DNA of 64,000 nucleotides from Rhizophagus clarus (taxonomy: Eukaryota; Glomeromycota; Glomeromycetes; Glomerales; Glomeraceae): contig BLAL01000193.1 in assembly GCA_015698045.1 (NCBI GenBank), forward strand, positions 1,145,001 through 1,209,000, written 5' to 3'. The notes under the pieces are model-generated. The model was not told the origin of the DNA and ran no database searches. It saw only the letters and a list, made by a program, of their open reading frames with translations. This document shows positions 11,976 to 23,045 of the stretch, piece by piece (the first letter of the stretch is position 1; each line of letters starts with the position of its first letter). A program made the position numbers and the translations under genes.

Positions 11976-12065
11976 TATACATTATGTTGATAACAAAAAT
12001 GATTCTTTTGAACTACAATCTCTACAATCTAATGTATATAATGTTGATAACAAAAATGATTCGAA
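11937..12065 (+). repeat. Tandem repeat of about 60 bases after kinase B
   Basis: GATTCTTTTGAWMTACAATC starts units at 11937 and 12001, and both end in ATGTTGATAACAAAAAT; a third partial unit starts at 12058. In one frame it encodes Asp/Asn/Ser-rich linker-like peptide that continues to KINDDDDLAKFKK before the AIG1 module, so it may be linker coding sequence expanded by slippage. Confidence 0.7.
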
Positions 12066-12133
12066 AATTAATGATGATGACGATCTAGCTAAATTTAAAA
12101 AGTAGATTTAATATATTAATTATATTTATTACA

Positions 12134-12983
12134 ATGATTTTATTAGTGATTTATTACAAGTTTCCAACACTAAACATTACCAAACTCAATTTATTAGAAA
12201 AAGAAGGAAAAAGGAAAATTAGGAATTTGTTAATAATTGGCCGTACTTCGAGCGGCAAAACGACGCTATCCAACGTATTATGTGATACTGTAGATTTTGG
12301 GGAAAACGAATACATAATTGACGAGACTGAAAATTTACGGAAAAAAGATTTCGAATGGAATGGAACGAAGTATCATGTGAATTAAATTGGAGTTGGGTCA
12401 ATTAAAAATAAAGTTTTGTATAATGAAATAGTAGATTTGATGCCAGAAGGGATAATCCAAGTATTATTCGTTGTTGATAAAATCTTTACGGCGAATGAAA
12501 AAAATAAACTTTGAGTTGTATAAAAAAACTATTTTTGAAACTGGCATTCTTGAATACGTTATTATTGTAAGAAATAAATTTGATAGTTTTAAAAATAAAA
12601 GCGAGTGTGAAAGGGATAAAAAATATGCGTTTGAAGAAAGTGAAATAATTGGTGAAATAGTTAATTCATGTAATGGTGTCGTTCATGTGGACAATCCCTC
12701 GATAAATATTAATAAAGACGATGATGATTATGAAAGTCAAATTATTGTTAATAGAAATGCAAGGAAAGAGTCAAGAATTATATTATTAAAATACTTGGAG
12801 GAAGTATGTAAAGAAAAATATTACAAATTAGAAAAATGGGATGATTTGCACAATAAGATTACCAGTTTTACTAAATCAGATAAGAATTTTGCCAAAAAAT
12901 TAGATATTACAAGTTCTCCGATGATAGTTTCTAGGCTGGAGAACGATTCGAACGCTCATCACAGTAAGTAAATTAAATAATAT
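12134..12983 (+). pseudogene. AIG1 GTPase module B (kinase-linked)
   Basis: AIG1 domain downstream of kinase B on the same strand. P-loop IIGRTSSGKTTLSN (about 12235-12276) is preceded by a basic stretch EKEGKRKIRN. An in-frame TAA at 12383-12385 falls exactly where relatives have VVEIG; after it the sequence continues IGVGSIKNKVLYNEIVDLMP. A frameshift lies in an A run near 12500. The rest is open to 12971: TGILEYVIIVRNKFDSFK, VVHVDNPSININ, an acidic DDDDYE run and YYKLEKWDDLHNKI. A GTAAGT donor at 12970 and an ATCAG acceptor at about 13035 point to a further exon, in the same position as in module A. Confidence 0.8.
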
Positions 12984-13104
12984 TGATTAATTAACATAAG
13001 AATGAATTCTTATTAATAATCTGTCATTAATCAGATATGATTTCAACTCCAATACCAAACTTTTTCAGGAGTTTATTTAACTATATTGGAAGTAAATCAC
13101 TAAA

Positions 13105-14477
13105 AGTGAAAGAATAACAATGGTTTGATCAATACTGTAATAAAGAAGACACAAAAATTATCGATAGCAAATCATTGAAACTTTTAAAAAGGTTCTTTAA
13201 AAATAGAAGGCTTTAAAAATTTAGAAAGAATTAGTTTAAAGGATCTTATGTTAACTAGTTTAAAAATAATTGATTGTTCTCAACTTAATAAGGTTAAATT
13301 GTCTGAACTTACTATACTTACGAGTTTATCTGTGATTAAGTGTCCAAAATTAGCCACGCTTGATTCTTCATTAATTGGATTGGCTAGTTTGAACAGTATA
13401 GAAATAAGTAATTGCTCTCAATTTGAAAAGATTTTCGATTTGTCAGTGCTTCCTAATCTTACAAGTTTATTTGTAAGAAATTGTCCAAAATTGACCAAGC
13501 TTGATTGTTCTAACAGCAAACTAACTGAATTGGAAGTTAGTGATCTTATTGAACTCAATTGTTTGAATACTTCAATTGAGGAATTAAACCTTAATCTTTG
13601 TCCGAATATCAAACAACTTAACTGCTCCAACAATAAAAAATTAATTAATTTAGATATAAGCAACTGTTCCAATTTAAAGTTGCTTGATTGTTCCGATAAT
13701 AGTAAATTAGCTGGTCTTGATCTAAGCTATTGCCCCGAATTCATTAATGTTACCAAGCCTTCTAACTTGATTATTACTCGAAAAAATGAAAAATTTAGAG
13801 ATATATTAATTATTGGCCGCATTGGCAGGGGTAAATCTTCGTTAGCAAATGTACTGACTGGTACTGATTATTTCAAAGAAAGCTCTTCCCCAGGTTGGGG
13901 GACTAAAAATTTCAAGATTGATTTTAATTGGAATAAAAAAGATTTTCGAGTAGTTGACACTATTGGAGTTGGAAACAATATGTTAAATATAGAGAATACT
14001 TTATACAAAATAATAGAAGGAATCTTTTCAATACCGGAAGGGATAAGCCATGTTTTATTTTTGATTACCGGAAAGTTTACAAAAGAAGACATAGGTACGT
14101 TTAATTTGATTAAAGATTCCATTTTTGGAGTTGACATTCTCGATTATGTTACTATTGTGAGAACTAGTTTTCATAACTTCAGAAATAGAAGTGAATGTGA
14201 TATAGATAAAAAAAGATTGCTTAAGGAAAACGAAACGATGCTGAAATAATTAATTCATGTAATGGTATCATTCATGTGGACAATCCTCCATTAGATCTTA
14301 CTAAATATGATGATGATTATTATTATGAAGATCGAATACTTGTTCATAAAAATGCCAGAATAAGTTCAAGTAAAAAAAATTCTAGACTATTTAGAAAAAA
14401 ATTATCATTACAAACCTTTCAAATTTGAAGATTGGGATGAATTACGTAAAAAGGTTGTTAATTATTTTATAAAATAA
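13105..14477 (+). pseudogene. LRR-AIG1 GTPase, copy B (frameshifted)
   Basis: The N-terminal family motif (QWFDQYCNKEDTKIID) appears at about 13119, preceded by an in-frame TAA, and a frameshift near 13190 separates it from the main open frame 13248-14249. That frame has about 180 residues of Cys-rich LRR followed by an AIG1 domain with P-loop IIGRIGRGKSSLAN and G3 VVDTIGVGN. A further frameshift at about 14243 (after NETMLK) and one in an A run near 14375 interrupt the family tail (VDNPPLDL, acidic DDDYYYEDR, KFEDWDELRKKV), which ends at 14477. The C-terminal CaaX tail is missing here, though a detached tail relic lies at 14640-14832. Confidence 0.85.
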
Positions 14478-14639
14478 AGAATTTCGTAATTTAGAATTGT
14501 ATCACACAATTTACTAATCAATTATCAATAAAACGATTATTTTATAATTTATTTTGAATGAGAGTATAATTATTCTTATTTATTTTGTTCATTTTTACGT
14601 CTTTTTACCGACTAACTTTTAATATGCTTTGTTTTCAAA

Positions 14640-14832
14640 CCTAAAGGTACAAGTGTAGAAAAGTCTGGTACAGAAAAGAAAGTTAGTTTCGAATAAACAC
14701 TTTTAAAAAAATTAAAAACGTTGAATAGCTGTATAATAGTATTCACGAATATGTAGACACAAATAATGTTGGAAAACGACCTAGAACTTGAGGTAGTTTA
14801 TAACATGCCAGCAGAACTTTGTTTAATACTTT
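14640..14832 (+). pseudogene. Detached C-terminal relic of an LRR-AIG1 gene
   Basis: The end reads DLELEVVYNMPAELCLIL then a stop at 14830-14832, matching the tails of the intact proteins ending at 35013 and 46634 (PELEAIYNSSKELCLIL). Upstream, fragments resembling KLKTW and IHEYV occur in mixed frames. It is the 3' end of a deleted LRR-AIG1 copy, or the original 3' end of copy B displaced by insertion. Confidence 0.7.
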
Positions 14833-14866
14833 AATTCTTTAAAAAAAAAACAATCAACAAAACTTA

Positions 14867-15270
14867 GGCCAGACCAAGCAGATAGTGTGTTTAACATAAG
14901 ACCTGTTCATGTCTGGTCGGTTGAGGTCGCGGTCATATGCAAAATAACAATTTTATTGGTGAAAAATGTTCGCCCTAAAAACTCTAAAAAAATGATGGGC
15001 TAGAAAAGTCGGCTGCGTAAACAAATGCACGCAGATCTGGTCAATTAAACTAAACCGCAACCTCAACCGATAAAATCTGGGGTTAGAGAGATGGGGTGAA
15101 GCCTAATTGATTGGCTAAAACTTGAACATCATAACAAATCTTGAACAGTCACATGATTTTTATCAATTTAGTCCAATCAAAATTGCAAATAAGTGTTGTT
15201 CAAGAACCATTTTGAAAACAAAAAGGAGGAGAGAAGATTATGTTAAACACACTTTTTGCTTGGTCTGGCC
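14867..15270. mobile_element. Tourist/PIF-Harbinger-like MITE
   Basis: Terminal inverted repeats of 33 bases, 14867-14899 and 15238-15270, match at 31 positions and begin GGCCAGACCAAGCA. Both ends are flanked by TTA (14864-14866 and 15271-15273), the 3-base TWA target duplication typical of PIF/Harbinger elements. The interior of about 340 bases has no reading frame. It is non-autonomous. Confidence 0.85.
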
Positions 15271-15529
15271 TTAATAAATGTATAATGAAGTACACGCAAT
15301 AATAGTTGTAACCGGGTTGGAAGGTTGTAACATAATGTCGTAGAGTTGTAACGTTTTGCCGTAAATTTCCAACCAGTTGTAATTGGTGTAATGTTCGTAA
15401 TAATTGTAATTATCGTGCTCCGTTGTATGATGATGATGATTTGTAATTTAATTATTTTTTATGCGTAAGTTTAATAATTACAATAAACTTTATTTAAGCT
15501 ATATACAATACATGTGTTGTAATTATTAA

Positions 15530-15830
15530 TTATGGCTATTAAGATCATTATTGAAAATAACAACAGAATTGATAAAAACTTTATCAGCTGTTAATTTCGA
15601 AACCAATTCTTCCAAATTTTGACTTTTATTCTCTTGAATTTCATTCAAATCTCTCAATGGCTTTCTTGTAGCTTCAATATTACTGTTTGTTAAATTAATA
15701 ACTTTACGATTATCTAGAAAAGGTTTAATTTTGCTAAATTGATTATTAAAAAAATATAATAAAATTTTTTAGAATATTATCATTAAGCAGTGATTTTGCA
15801 ATAACGAAATTGTTTGTGGATAAAGTGTAA
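15530..15830 (-). pseudogene. Unidentified coding relic
   Basis: On the minus strand an open frame of about 75 codons ends at about 15532; it includes KIKPFLDNRKVINLTNSN and QENKSQNLEELVSKL. Upstream, after a frameshift in a T run, NNFVIAKSLLNDNILKNF continues it. Composition is protein-like, without a family I recognise. It might be part of the element whose arms surround it. Confidence 0.35.
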
Positions 15831-15959
15831 AAAATGTTAGAAGATAGAGAGAAATAAAATTGGATAAAGAAAAAAAAGATGATAAAAACTAGTTTATTAT
15901 AGCTTAATTTGAGTTTATTAATAGTTTAACGAATCATCATAATGTCACACGATAATATC

Positions 15960-16107
15960 ATTATTGTGCTTGCGTTGATAAATATACAATTATTAACCAA
16001 TGCTGCATTCTGATTGGACAGATTTGGCCACTACGTGGCCAAATCCTTACCAATCATCTGCTAGCATTGGTTAATAATTGTGATATTAATCGCTACAAGC
16101 ACTATAA
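15960..16107. repeat. Long hairpin / foldback element
   Basis: Arms 15960-16030 and 16036-16107 are inverted copies meeting at GGCCACTACGTGGCC. Shared arm blocks include CAATTATTAACCAATGCT and GATTTGGCCAC near the centre, and AGTGCTTG-like outer ends. There are several mismatches per arm but the fold is continuous. Typical of foldback MITEs; non-coding. Confidence 0.8.
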
Positions 16108-16795
16108 TTTATAATTATTTTATTAATGATATTATGTATTGCAGACTTTGATGTATCAATACTACGATTCTGTTAATCTAGAATTGCAGATTATGTAATT
16201 GTGAGGCTTATATTTTTTTAATTTGTTTTTTACTTTATGGTAAACTTAGTTTTCAGATTGCTGAATCCCTATAAAAAATTTTATCCGTTATTTCTGTAAA
16301 AATTCCACAAAAATGAGCCCTTCAGAGTCATTCATGAAATACATTACGTTTCCACAATGTAAGATTATTAATTCATGAATATGATTATATGAGCCCTTTG
16401 CAGAATAAAAATGGAATATAAAACACGGATTGACTTTTTTGCAAGGAATTATTAGGTATATTATATTTGGTATCATTTTATTATTATTATTCTTCTTCTT
16501 TTATTATTTTCTTTATGTCAATTTAATTAATTTTTCTTTTTCATTTTTATAGGAACTTGAATGGAGCTTTAGAATATACACCGTCTATAATCAAAACCTG
16601 ATTTTTTGTTATCATTTTTTATTATTTAGTAATTTGCCATTTTACAACTTAATTAAATTTACAGCATAATTACATATTTACAACTTTAATACGGCACATT
16701 ACAACTTTGAGCCGTAGTTGTAAATCAGGGTTACAACCCAATTTGTAATCCAAAATGCCGTAATTAATACTTACGGCAGGCAACTTTATGTTGAA

Positions 16796-18185
16796 GTATA
16801 AATTTTCTTTTTCAATAATGGTGGTCAGCGAAGCTTGGTCAAATTGTAACTACCGTTTGCCCAATTTAAGTCAATTGGCACGGCTGCAGAAAATATACTT
16901 GATCATAGATATAGTTGAATTTTTTCTTTATGATAATCATATTAGTATTTGATAAGGAGTCAATGATAATTTATATCACTCAATTACCCTTCCTTTATAG
17001 AAATCCCTTCCTTTGCGTCGAATTTTTGGATTTGAAAATGAAAAATAAGAGTTTCATTCGATGCAACACAAAGAGGAACTGCTAGCAGCAACTATAGGTT
17101 AAGATAAATGACTTTCAAGTGATGAAAGGATTCTCATGGACGCTTCTGTTGCATTGAAATCGAATTTTATAATTAGTAACCGACCATATACTAATAGTTT
17201 ATCTTGTAATCCTATTGTAAATATTTTAACAACTTGATAAAATAGATATTGAATTTATATCTTATTCATGTACTTGATGTGTGTATAATGTTTTAAGTCT
17301 ATATTCTTCATCGCCCTCTTACAGTTCTATTAAGCCATAAGACAAAATGTGAAAATAAGTTAAATTACTTGATTTCAAAAAATTAATTAAACAGATTTAA
17401 TTACATTCTGATCTTTTGTTTTCATTAATAAACTCATATTAGGTAAAGCACCGTGAAAGACATAATTCCTAACAGTAATGCTTCGCATTTGGGAAATAGG
17501 GAAATACTTCCAATAATGTTCTTACTCAAATCCCAAATATTTGCAAGATCTGTTTAGTAAATATACCATCAATAAGGACCATCTAATCCATATACCAACA
17601 TATTAATATTGACTCTTCCTGATCAAAATTTATTCTACAAATCTCATCAGCACCAGAAATTAATATCTTTCTTAAGAAATTCCATTACAAATTAAAATAA
17701 AATATTTATATGTATTTACAACTACTGAACTGCTAAATAATAAGAGATTTCAGTGAGATTCTGGACAAAAAGCGCACCTGCGTAGATAATTGATGTCTGC
17801 CATATTACACATGATATTATGCGGTGACAAATATGATTTTACCTAATAGTGTACGCGTTATAACGTGTTATTATATTGATTGGTTTATTATATATATGAC
17901 CCTTCTTTCTCATATTTTTTTTTCTTAAAACCCTTCCGTCTTTTAAACGCACAAAACTCACATGTGTCTTTTAATTTCAGCTTCACAAATACCAAAAGAA
18001 AAAAAGACTCGCTTCATTTTTTTAATTTCAAACATTAACATGTTATAATACAAAGATCTGATCTCTCGTCTTTAACATTACCATCAAAATATCAACTTCT
18101 TGCACGACAAAATGGCAAAGACAAGAAATCTAGAAATATGTATAAACTACATTTTATTACATAAATTATCATTTAAAATTATTTC
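16796..18185. other. Intergenic, no gene seen
   Basis: A+T-rich with no coding pattern I can support in either strand. Confidence 0.5.
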
Positions 18186-18189
18186 TTTT

Positions 18190-18520
18190 TTTCAGATAAA
18201 GCTAAGATCACACCAAATAACAAATTCATGAATATCGAACTTCCAAAAGTGAAAATAGACATTCCAGAATTGCCCATCAAGAGGCCTTAAAGATAGTTGC
18301 CCAAAAGTGGACAGAATCTCCCAACAATCCGAAAAATGCACGAGAGCCATTGGAGGATTTATCTGACAAGCAAGATAACGTTCAAGAATCATTTGCCGAA
18401 AGATGTAATGTTATGCCTGATGACTCAAAGTGACTGGCCACCCAAATGTTTCGTATCATACATAAGCGTCCTGGCGATGTCTTCCATTTTATTGATGCAA
18501 GTCTACTGATTTTCCTTGAA
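18190..18520 (+). pseudogene. HMG-box-like relic
   Basis: One frame reads KITPNNKFMN followed by KVKIDIPELPIKRP and a stop; the next frame continues IVAQKWTESPNNPKNA and EPLEDLSDKQDNVQ. The order resembles an HMG box (PPNNKFM at helix 1, then a helix with QKW and ALAD/LEDL-type packing residues), and MATA_HMG genes are expanded in these fungi. Two stops and a frame change show it is dead. Assignment rests on pattern recall only. Confidence 0.3.
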
Positions 18521-18789
18521 TACTAGCAATAATAAATGAATACCTTGACTACCAAAAAATGGCATTAGTCGTATTCATCATCATTATGGCTTACAATATC
18601 AAAAATATGAAGTTCATGATCAATTTCTGCTCGGCTATAGGTGTAAGTTCATAATAAAATTTCTTTTTTAAATGTGCATATTATAAAATTGCTTCTTTTT
18701 TTCTAACTAGCCCATAAATTAGTTATCACTTCCCAAGATGATCAATCAATTCAAATAAATTTTTTCTCTAACGCAAAAAAAAAATAATT

Positions 18790-19080
18790 ATTTTCTTAGT
18801 AAATACCTTCAACTATCTTGTAAGCATTCAACTTCAAAGTAAAAAAATACGGACCATTTTCACATTTATCATCGACATAAATTGGTTTAATGATGATAGG
18901 AGCATGACGTTCACGACCTTCTTTATCCGTCTAATCTTAAGAAACAACTTCTCTTCCCGACTTCTTGGATTTTCCACAAAGAAGAAATGAAATCCATCAA
19001 ACACCTTCACCAGCAATTAATTTTGCATCAGTATCGTTGCTCAGAGCTTCGAAACAAGAAATACAAGCTCACAAACTTTA
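18790..19080 (-). pseudogene. Unidentified decayed coding sequence
   Basis: The minus strand shows protein-like segments spread over two frames: FDGFHFFFVENPRSREEKLF, then DKEGRERHAPIIIKPIYVDD and KCENGPYFFTLKLNAYKIVE, ending at a TAA near 18800. The frames overlap as after single-base indels. I do not recognise the family. Confidence 0.4.
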
Positions 19081-19659
19081 GCAAGCCATGGTAATGCCCA
19101 GCCTGGTAAACTTATCCGTAAGTTCCATTGACATTTATTAGAGAGGCTCCTTTCGCTCATGTTGTGATTTTATAAGTATTAGAGATTTAGAGCAGCAATT
19201 TGAGGGGATCATCGCTTCCTTGATTAATAACTGGATCTTCTGATTCCTTTACGGAAAATTCAAAAATCATATATTAATTTAGAAATTGAAAAGTTTGAAC
19301 CGTGTACAATAGAACAGATATAACAGCCATCAGATTCGTGCGAAGATGATTTTATAAAAGTTTAATGTTGATGAAGAATGGTTTTGTCAAGCAAAGATAT
19401 CTGAACATAGGTCTTCCCATCTTTTCACATGATACTTTTTGTGCCGAAAATGTATCTATCAAATGATACAAATTATTTATCCGAACGCTCCTCAGGTCAT
19501 AAGAACAGTATCTAGGAGTAGGTGTTATATTCTTTCCTTTGGTCCTATTCTATCTTCTCTTCTTTTTTCTCATTCATTCTTTTGAATTCCAAAAATCTCG
19601 CATCGAACGTTCTTTTCCCGGTTATTTTTATTGATTCGTTACGAAAAATCTCTACTAAA

Positions 19660-20139
19660 TAAGACTAAAATGTCTCAAGTCTCCAGTCTCTGTACATCTA
19701 AATGAAAAAGTTGGTTTGTATTATGTTCAATCAACTTATCCGAGATGAAGATTATTACAGTCGCGTGCTTTTTTGGCTGCCTCGTCCCCAAAAGTTGCGA
19801 TATACGAGAATATTCATTATAAAACGGATTCAAGATCTTAACGTCTGGCATTTAAATAAGCCAATATTGTCATTACATGATTTTCACATTTGATATCCAA
19901 AATCAACCTATGTTACGTTAGTTTTACATCCAAATCCTGCGTACTTTGAACACGACAAAAGTACAATGTCCCTTTATCCGTTAGGAATTGTTACAAATAT
20001 TAATCTTATGAGTACTACGGATATTGATGAGCGGGCGATTGATTCCGTTGATAATTGTGTCGGAATTAATAATAGGGCTTATAAGAAATTCTTTTTTTGC
20101 ACCTCGGTTGGACATAACGCCTTTCGCTCGCCTTCCTGA
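19660..20139 (+). pseudogene. Unidentified decayed coding sequence
   Basis: Protein-like frames on the plus strand: VSVHLNEKVGLYYVQSTYPR, then AASSPKVAIYENIHYKTDS, then an open stretch from about 19895 to a stop at 20139 containing LHPNPAYFEHDKSTMSLYPL and GIVTNINLMSTTDIDERAID. Stops and frame changes separate them. No family recognised; it looks like one gene broken by several indels. Confidence 0.4.
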
Positions 20140-20154
20140 ACTTTGCTATAGGCC

Positions 20155-20350
20155 AGTGATGTTCTTGGAAGTTTCCAATGACTTTTTGTTGGAATTTGAC
20201 TCTTCCAATTTCTCCCAATTCCAATTCTTCCAATACTCCAATGGTTTTAATACAGATTAATTATACATAATTATTTATGTTCCAAGTTTCCAATAAAAAT
20301 TTGTTGGAAATGGAAGTGACATTGGAATTGGAAGATTTGGAAGTCCAAAA
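20155..20350. repeat. TTGGAA/TTCCAA-rich inverted repeat
   Basis: The left part is dense in CTTCCAATT and TTTCCAAT; the right part is dense in TTGGAAATGG, TTGGAATTGG and ATTTGGAAG. The two halves pair as an imperfect inverted repeat of about 190 bases around an A+T-rich loop. Non-coding; probable repeat family member. Confidence 0.6.
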
Positions 20351-22480
20351 GTGTATATTGTTATAGGTTATATTTCTTAGAACTGTGTTTTTGAATGGAA
20401 CAAAAAATTAGACTACTCCTAACAACACGGGTTTTATTTACGCGTTATTTGAACGATCATGTGGCTAAGTGGCTTATCAATTACTGTACTACATCTCCTT
20501 TCCAAGTTGACAACCAACTTCCCAAAAACAAAGATTATCAATTACGCATATTTTATTCTTTTATTGAGTTGCAAAGATTATAATAGTGTGCCCACTACTT
20601 ACTAATTCTTCTAAGATAGGTAGTAAGGGTGGCAAAAATAAAATAGTTTAATAATTAAAAATACAGGATAACAAAAGGTTTATTATTAGAAAAAAAAAAA
20701 AAAAAATAAAAGTAATAACTACTCGTTAATACCGAAAATGGGAATTTGATTAATTCATAAATTTTATTTAACATCTTTAACGGTTAGCCTCACGTTACAA
20801 CCGCACTTTTATTTCCCTCCATTACACTTCCATATCATCTAACACTAATTTATAACATTATCGTACCAATCTCCAGTTTTATAGACGTCATCGTAATATA
20901 ATTTCGCCACCCGGAAATCGGATTTTGAGATCTCCCCAATTTCATTATTACGTTCTTCGTGATCTATAATGTACTGGTGGTATCTGAGCTCCTCATCCAG
21001 GAACACACTTAAAGAAGTTACAACCTGGATGATGATCTAACGAAAAGTATGAATTTAAGAAGAAAAGACATTCATCCTTGTGAATCTTGAAGATTTCAAT
21101 ATTGGACAGGTGATCTTTTTAAGAGGAAAATTTACAAATTGGTACAATTTGCATATTTTGATACATTTTATTTCGTGCCTATTTATTTGTTATTAAATGT
21201 TGTTGATTAACTGTTCATTTTTTTTATAATCATCATTTTAAGATCAAATGCTACGTCGATTAAACTAATAGGTTGATTTAAACGTTATGACCATATGACT
21301 CACTATCAAGACCGTCATAAGCCAATTTACTCATTGATTTTAGTTAAGGAGAATCGAGGCGTCAGAGAACCGGGTGAACCAACCTTTTATGAACGAAACT
21401 AGTGGAAGGAAACTCCTTTAGAAAGGCTTGATGTCATATCGCTGATTTCAACGTTTTGACACGCCTCCGATGTACAAATCGGCCAATATCCCACGATAAA
21501 TTCAAGAAATAACAGGAATCGGTGCGGTTCATCTCCAAAAAATCTCGAAGAGACCGTGAATTTTATTGCAGGTGGGAACTATTACTCTTTGCAACCTCAA
21601 ATTTTGAATTATTGATTTTTAGGCATAGCTCCTCACGAAATATAAGTTCTTGATAATCATATGTTTAATATTTTTGGAAGAGAAATCCTAATCAATGATG
21701 TACCATTATGATACTAAACTTTAGATAGAATGGATAGAATGCAAGAAAGTCAATTATTTTCAAATAAAGTAGCAAGAAATTATGTTAGGAGAATTATTGT
21801 AACAAAGTTATAGACTTGTTGATTCTTCACAATGAGATAACATGATAAAATGGGCACAAATCTCAATATTATCTTAGTATGTGTATTAAAGAGATTACTG
21901 GTTTTGTACAAATGTTGTACTCTTGCAATCATCGTATTCCTCTGAAAATAAGCAACAAATTTTTACCATAGCATTGCTTGCTATCGGGTAGTTGCTAGAA
22001 TTTTCTATTGAAGGAAATTGAATTCAAATCTAATCATTAATGTGTAATGTGAATCAGTTATAAATGCCCCATTTACAGTACTAAGCCACGTACAACAAAA
22101 TCATCTGACAAAATGTCAGTTTACGCCGTAAGGTAGAAAAGATTATTACGCAAACGAACATCATACTCATAGAACAGAAGATACAAGTTGATGGGTATAT
22201 AAAGGAACACGTAAATAAAAAAATCATTTTAATATAAGTCGTAGTATGGTAGGGTGCTGGATATTAGCAAGTTAAGTAAGCATCTGAAACTAATAGAAAA
22301 CTTAAAGAGTTGGCTCTGACCGAAAGAAGGATGTATGAAGCAAAACCTTACTGTATCATATACAATTTTACTAATTAAAACGCTGAAATCTAAAAGAAAC
22401 AGATTGTCAGAACTTTATAGAAGCTTTCTTTTATTTTTATTTTTATAAATTCTTTAATCTAACCAAATTTGTTAATTTAT
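20351..22480. other. Intergenic, no supported gene
   Basis: Mostly A+T-rich. Around 21340-21580 the composition is less A/T-biased and one frame reads RLDVISLISTF and, after a stop, HASDVQIGQYPTINSRNNRN, which may be an old coding relic; I cannot assign it. Confidence 0.4.
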
Positions 22481-22484
22481 TATT

Positions 22485-23045
22485 AGTATAGATGGGAGCA
22501 AATTACCTCCTATTTGCATATTTAAAGGAAAAAATATGGCACATGGTGAGCAAATTGTAGTCTTGTTCCACAAAATGGCTGGATGGTTTCTAATTTAATG
22601 TTGAAGTATGTAAGTTTTCTCAATAATATAAGATTGAAAAATCATACTTATAGAAACCCAGCAATGTTAGTATATGATTCTTTCAAAGGCCATCTTGAAG
22701 ATTCTGTTAAAAAAAGTTTCGTGAAATTTGGCAGTAATTCCAGGTGGCTTAACTAGTATTTGTCAGCCACTTGATGTTCCAATAAATAAACCATTTAAAG
22801 ATAACCTTCGCAAAGGATGGCATATCTGGCAAGTGATGGTGCTGGTGAACTACTAAGAGAAATCTTCGCCATGCCAGATTTAGTGATGTACGCTTGTGAA
22901 TCAATCACTTATCATTGAGTCTTTTAAGACCTGTAAAATCTCAACTGATTTGAATGAATTGGATTCTGATTTGAAAATAATTAATGACGATAAAAGTGTT
23001 GTTGTTAATCAAGAAGATGTCAAGTGTTTATTTTATAGCAAAATT
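22485..23045 (+). pseudogene. Pogo/Tigger-type DDE transposase relic
   Basis: Fragments of a DDE_1 superfamily transposase in changing frames: DGSKLPPICIFKGKNMAHGE, GWMVSNLM, PAMLVYDSFKGHLEDSVKK (the second catalytic Asp region), then LTSICQPLDVPINKPFKDNL, which is the hallmark QPLDV.INK.FK motif, and later DLNELDSDLKIINDDKSVV in the C-terminal acidic tail. The N-terminal CENP-B-type DNA-binding half was not found upstream. Dead copy. Confidence 0.75.

Larger units (their letters stand above)
15308..16795. repeat. Region bounded by TTGTAAC/GCCGTA-rich arms
   Basis: The left side (15308-15440) has several GTTGTAAY and GCCGTA motifs; the right side (16640-16790) has their inverted forms (GTTACAACCC, TTACAACT, TACGGC). 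Subterminal motif clusters of this kind are common in DNA transposons. Precise ends and a target duplication were not found. Inside lie a minus-strand coding relic and a long hairpin. Confidence 0.35.

Noticed and set aside
20395-20583. 62-codon frame
   Set aside because: No motif and no supporting context.
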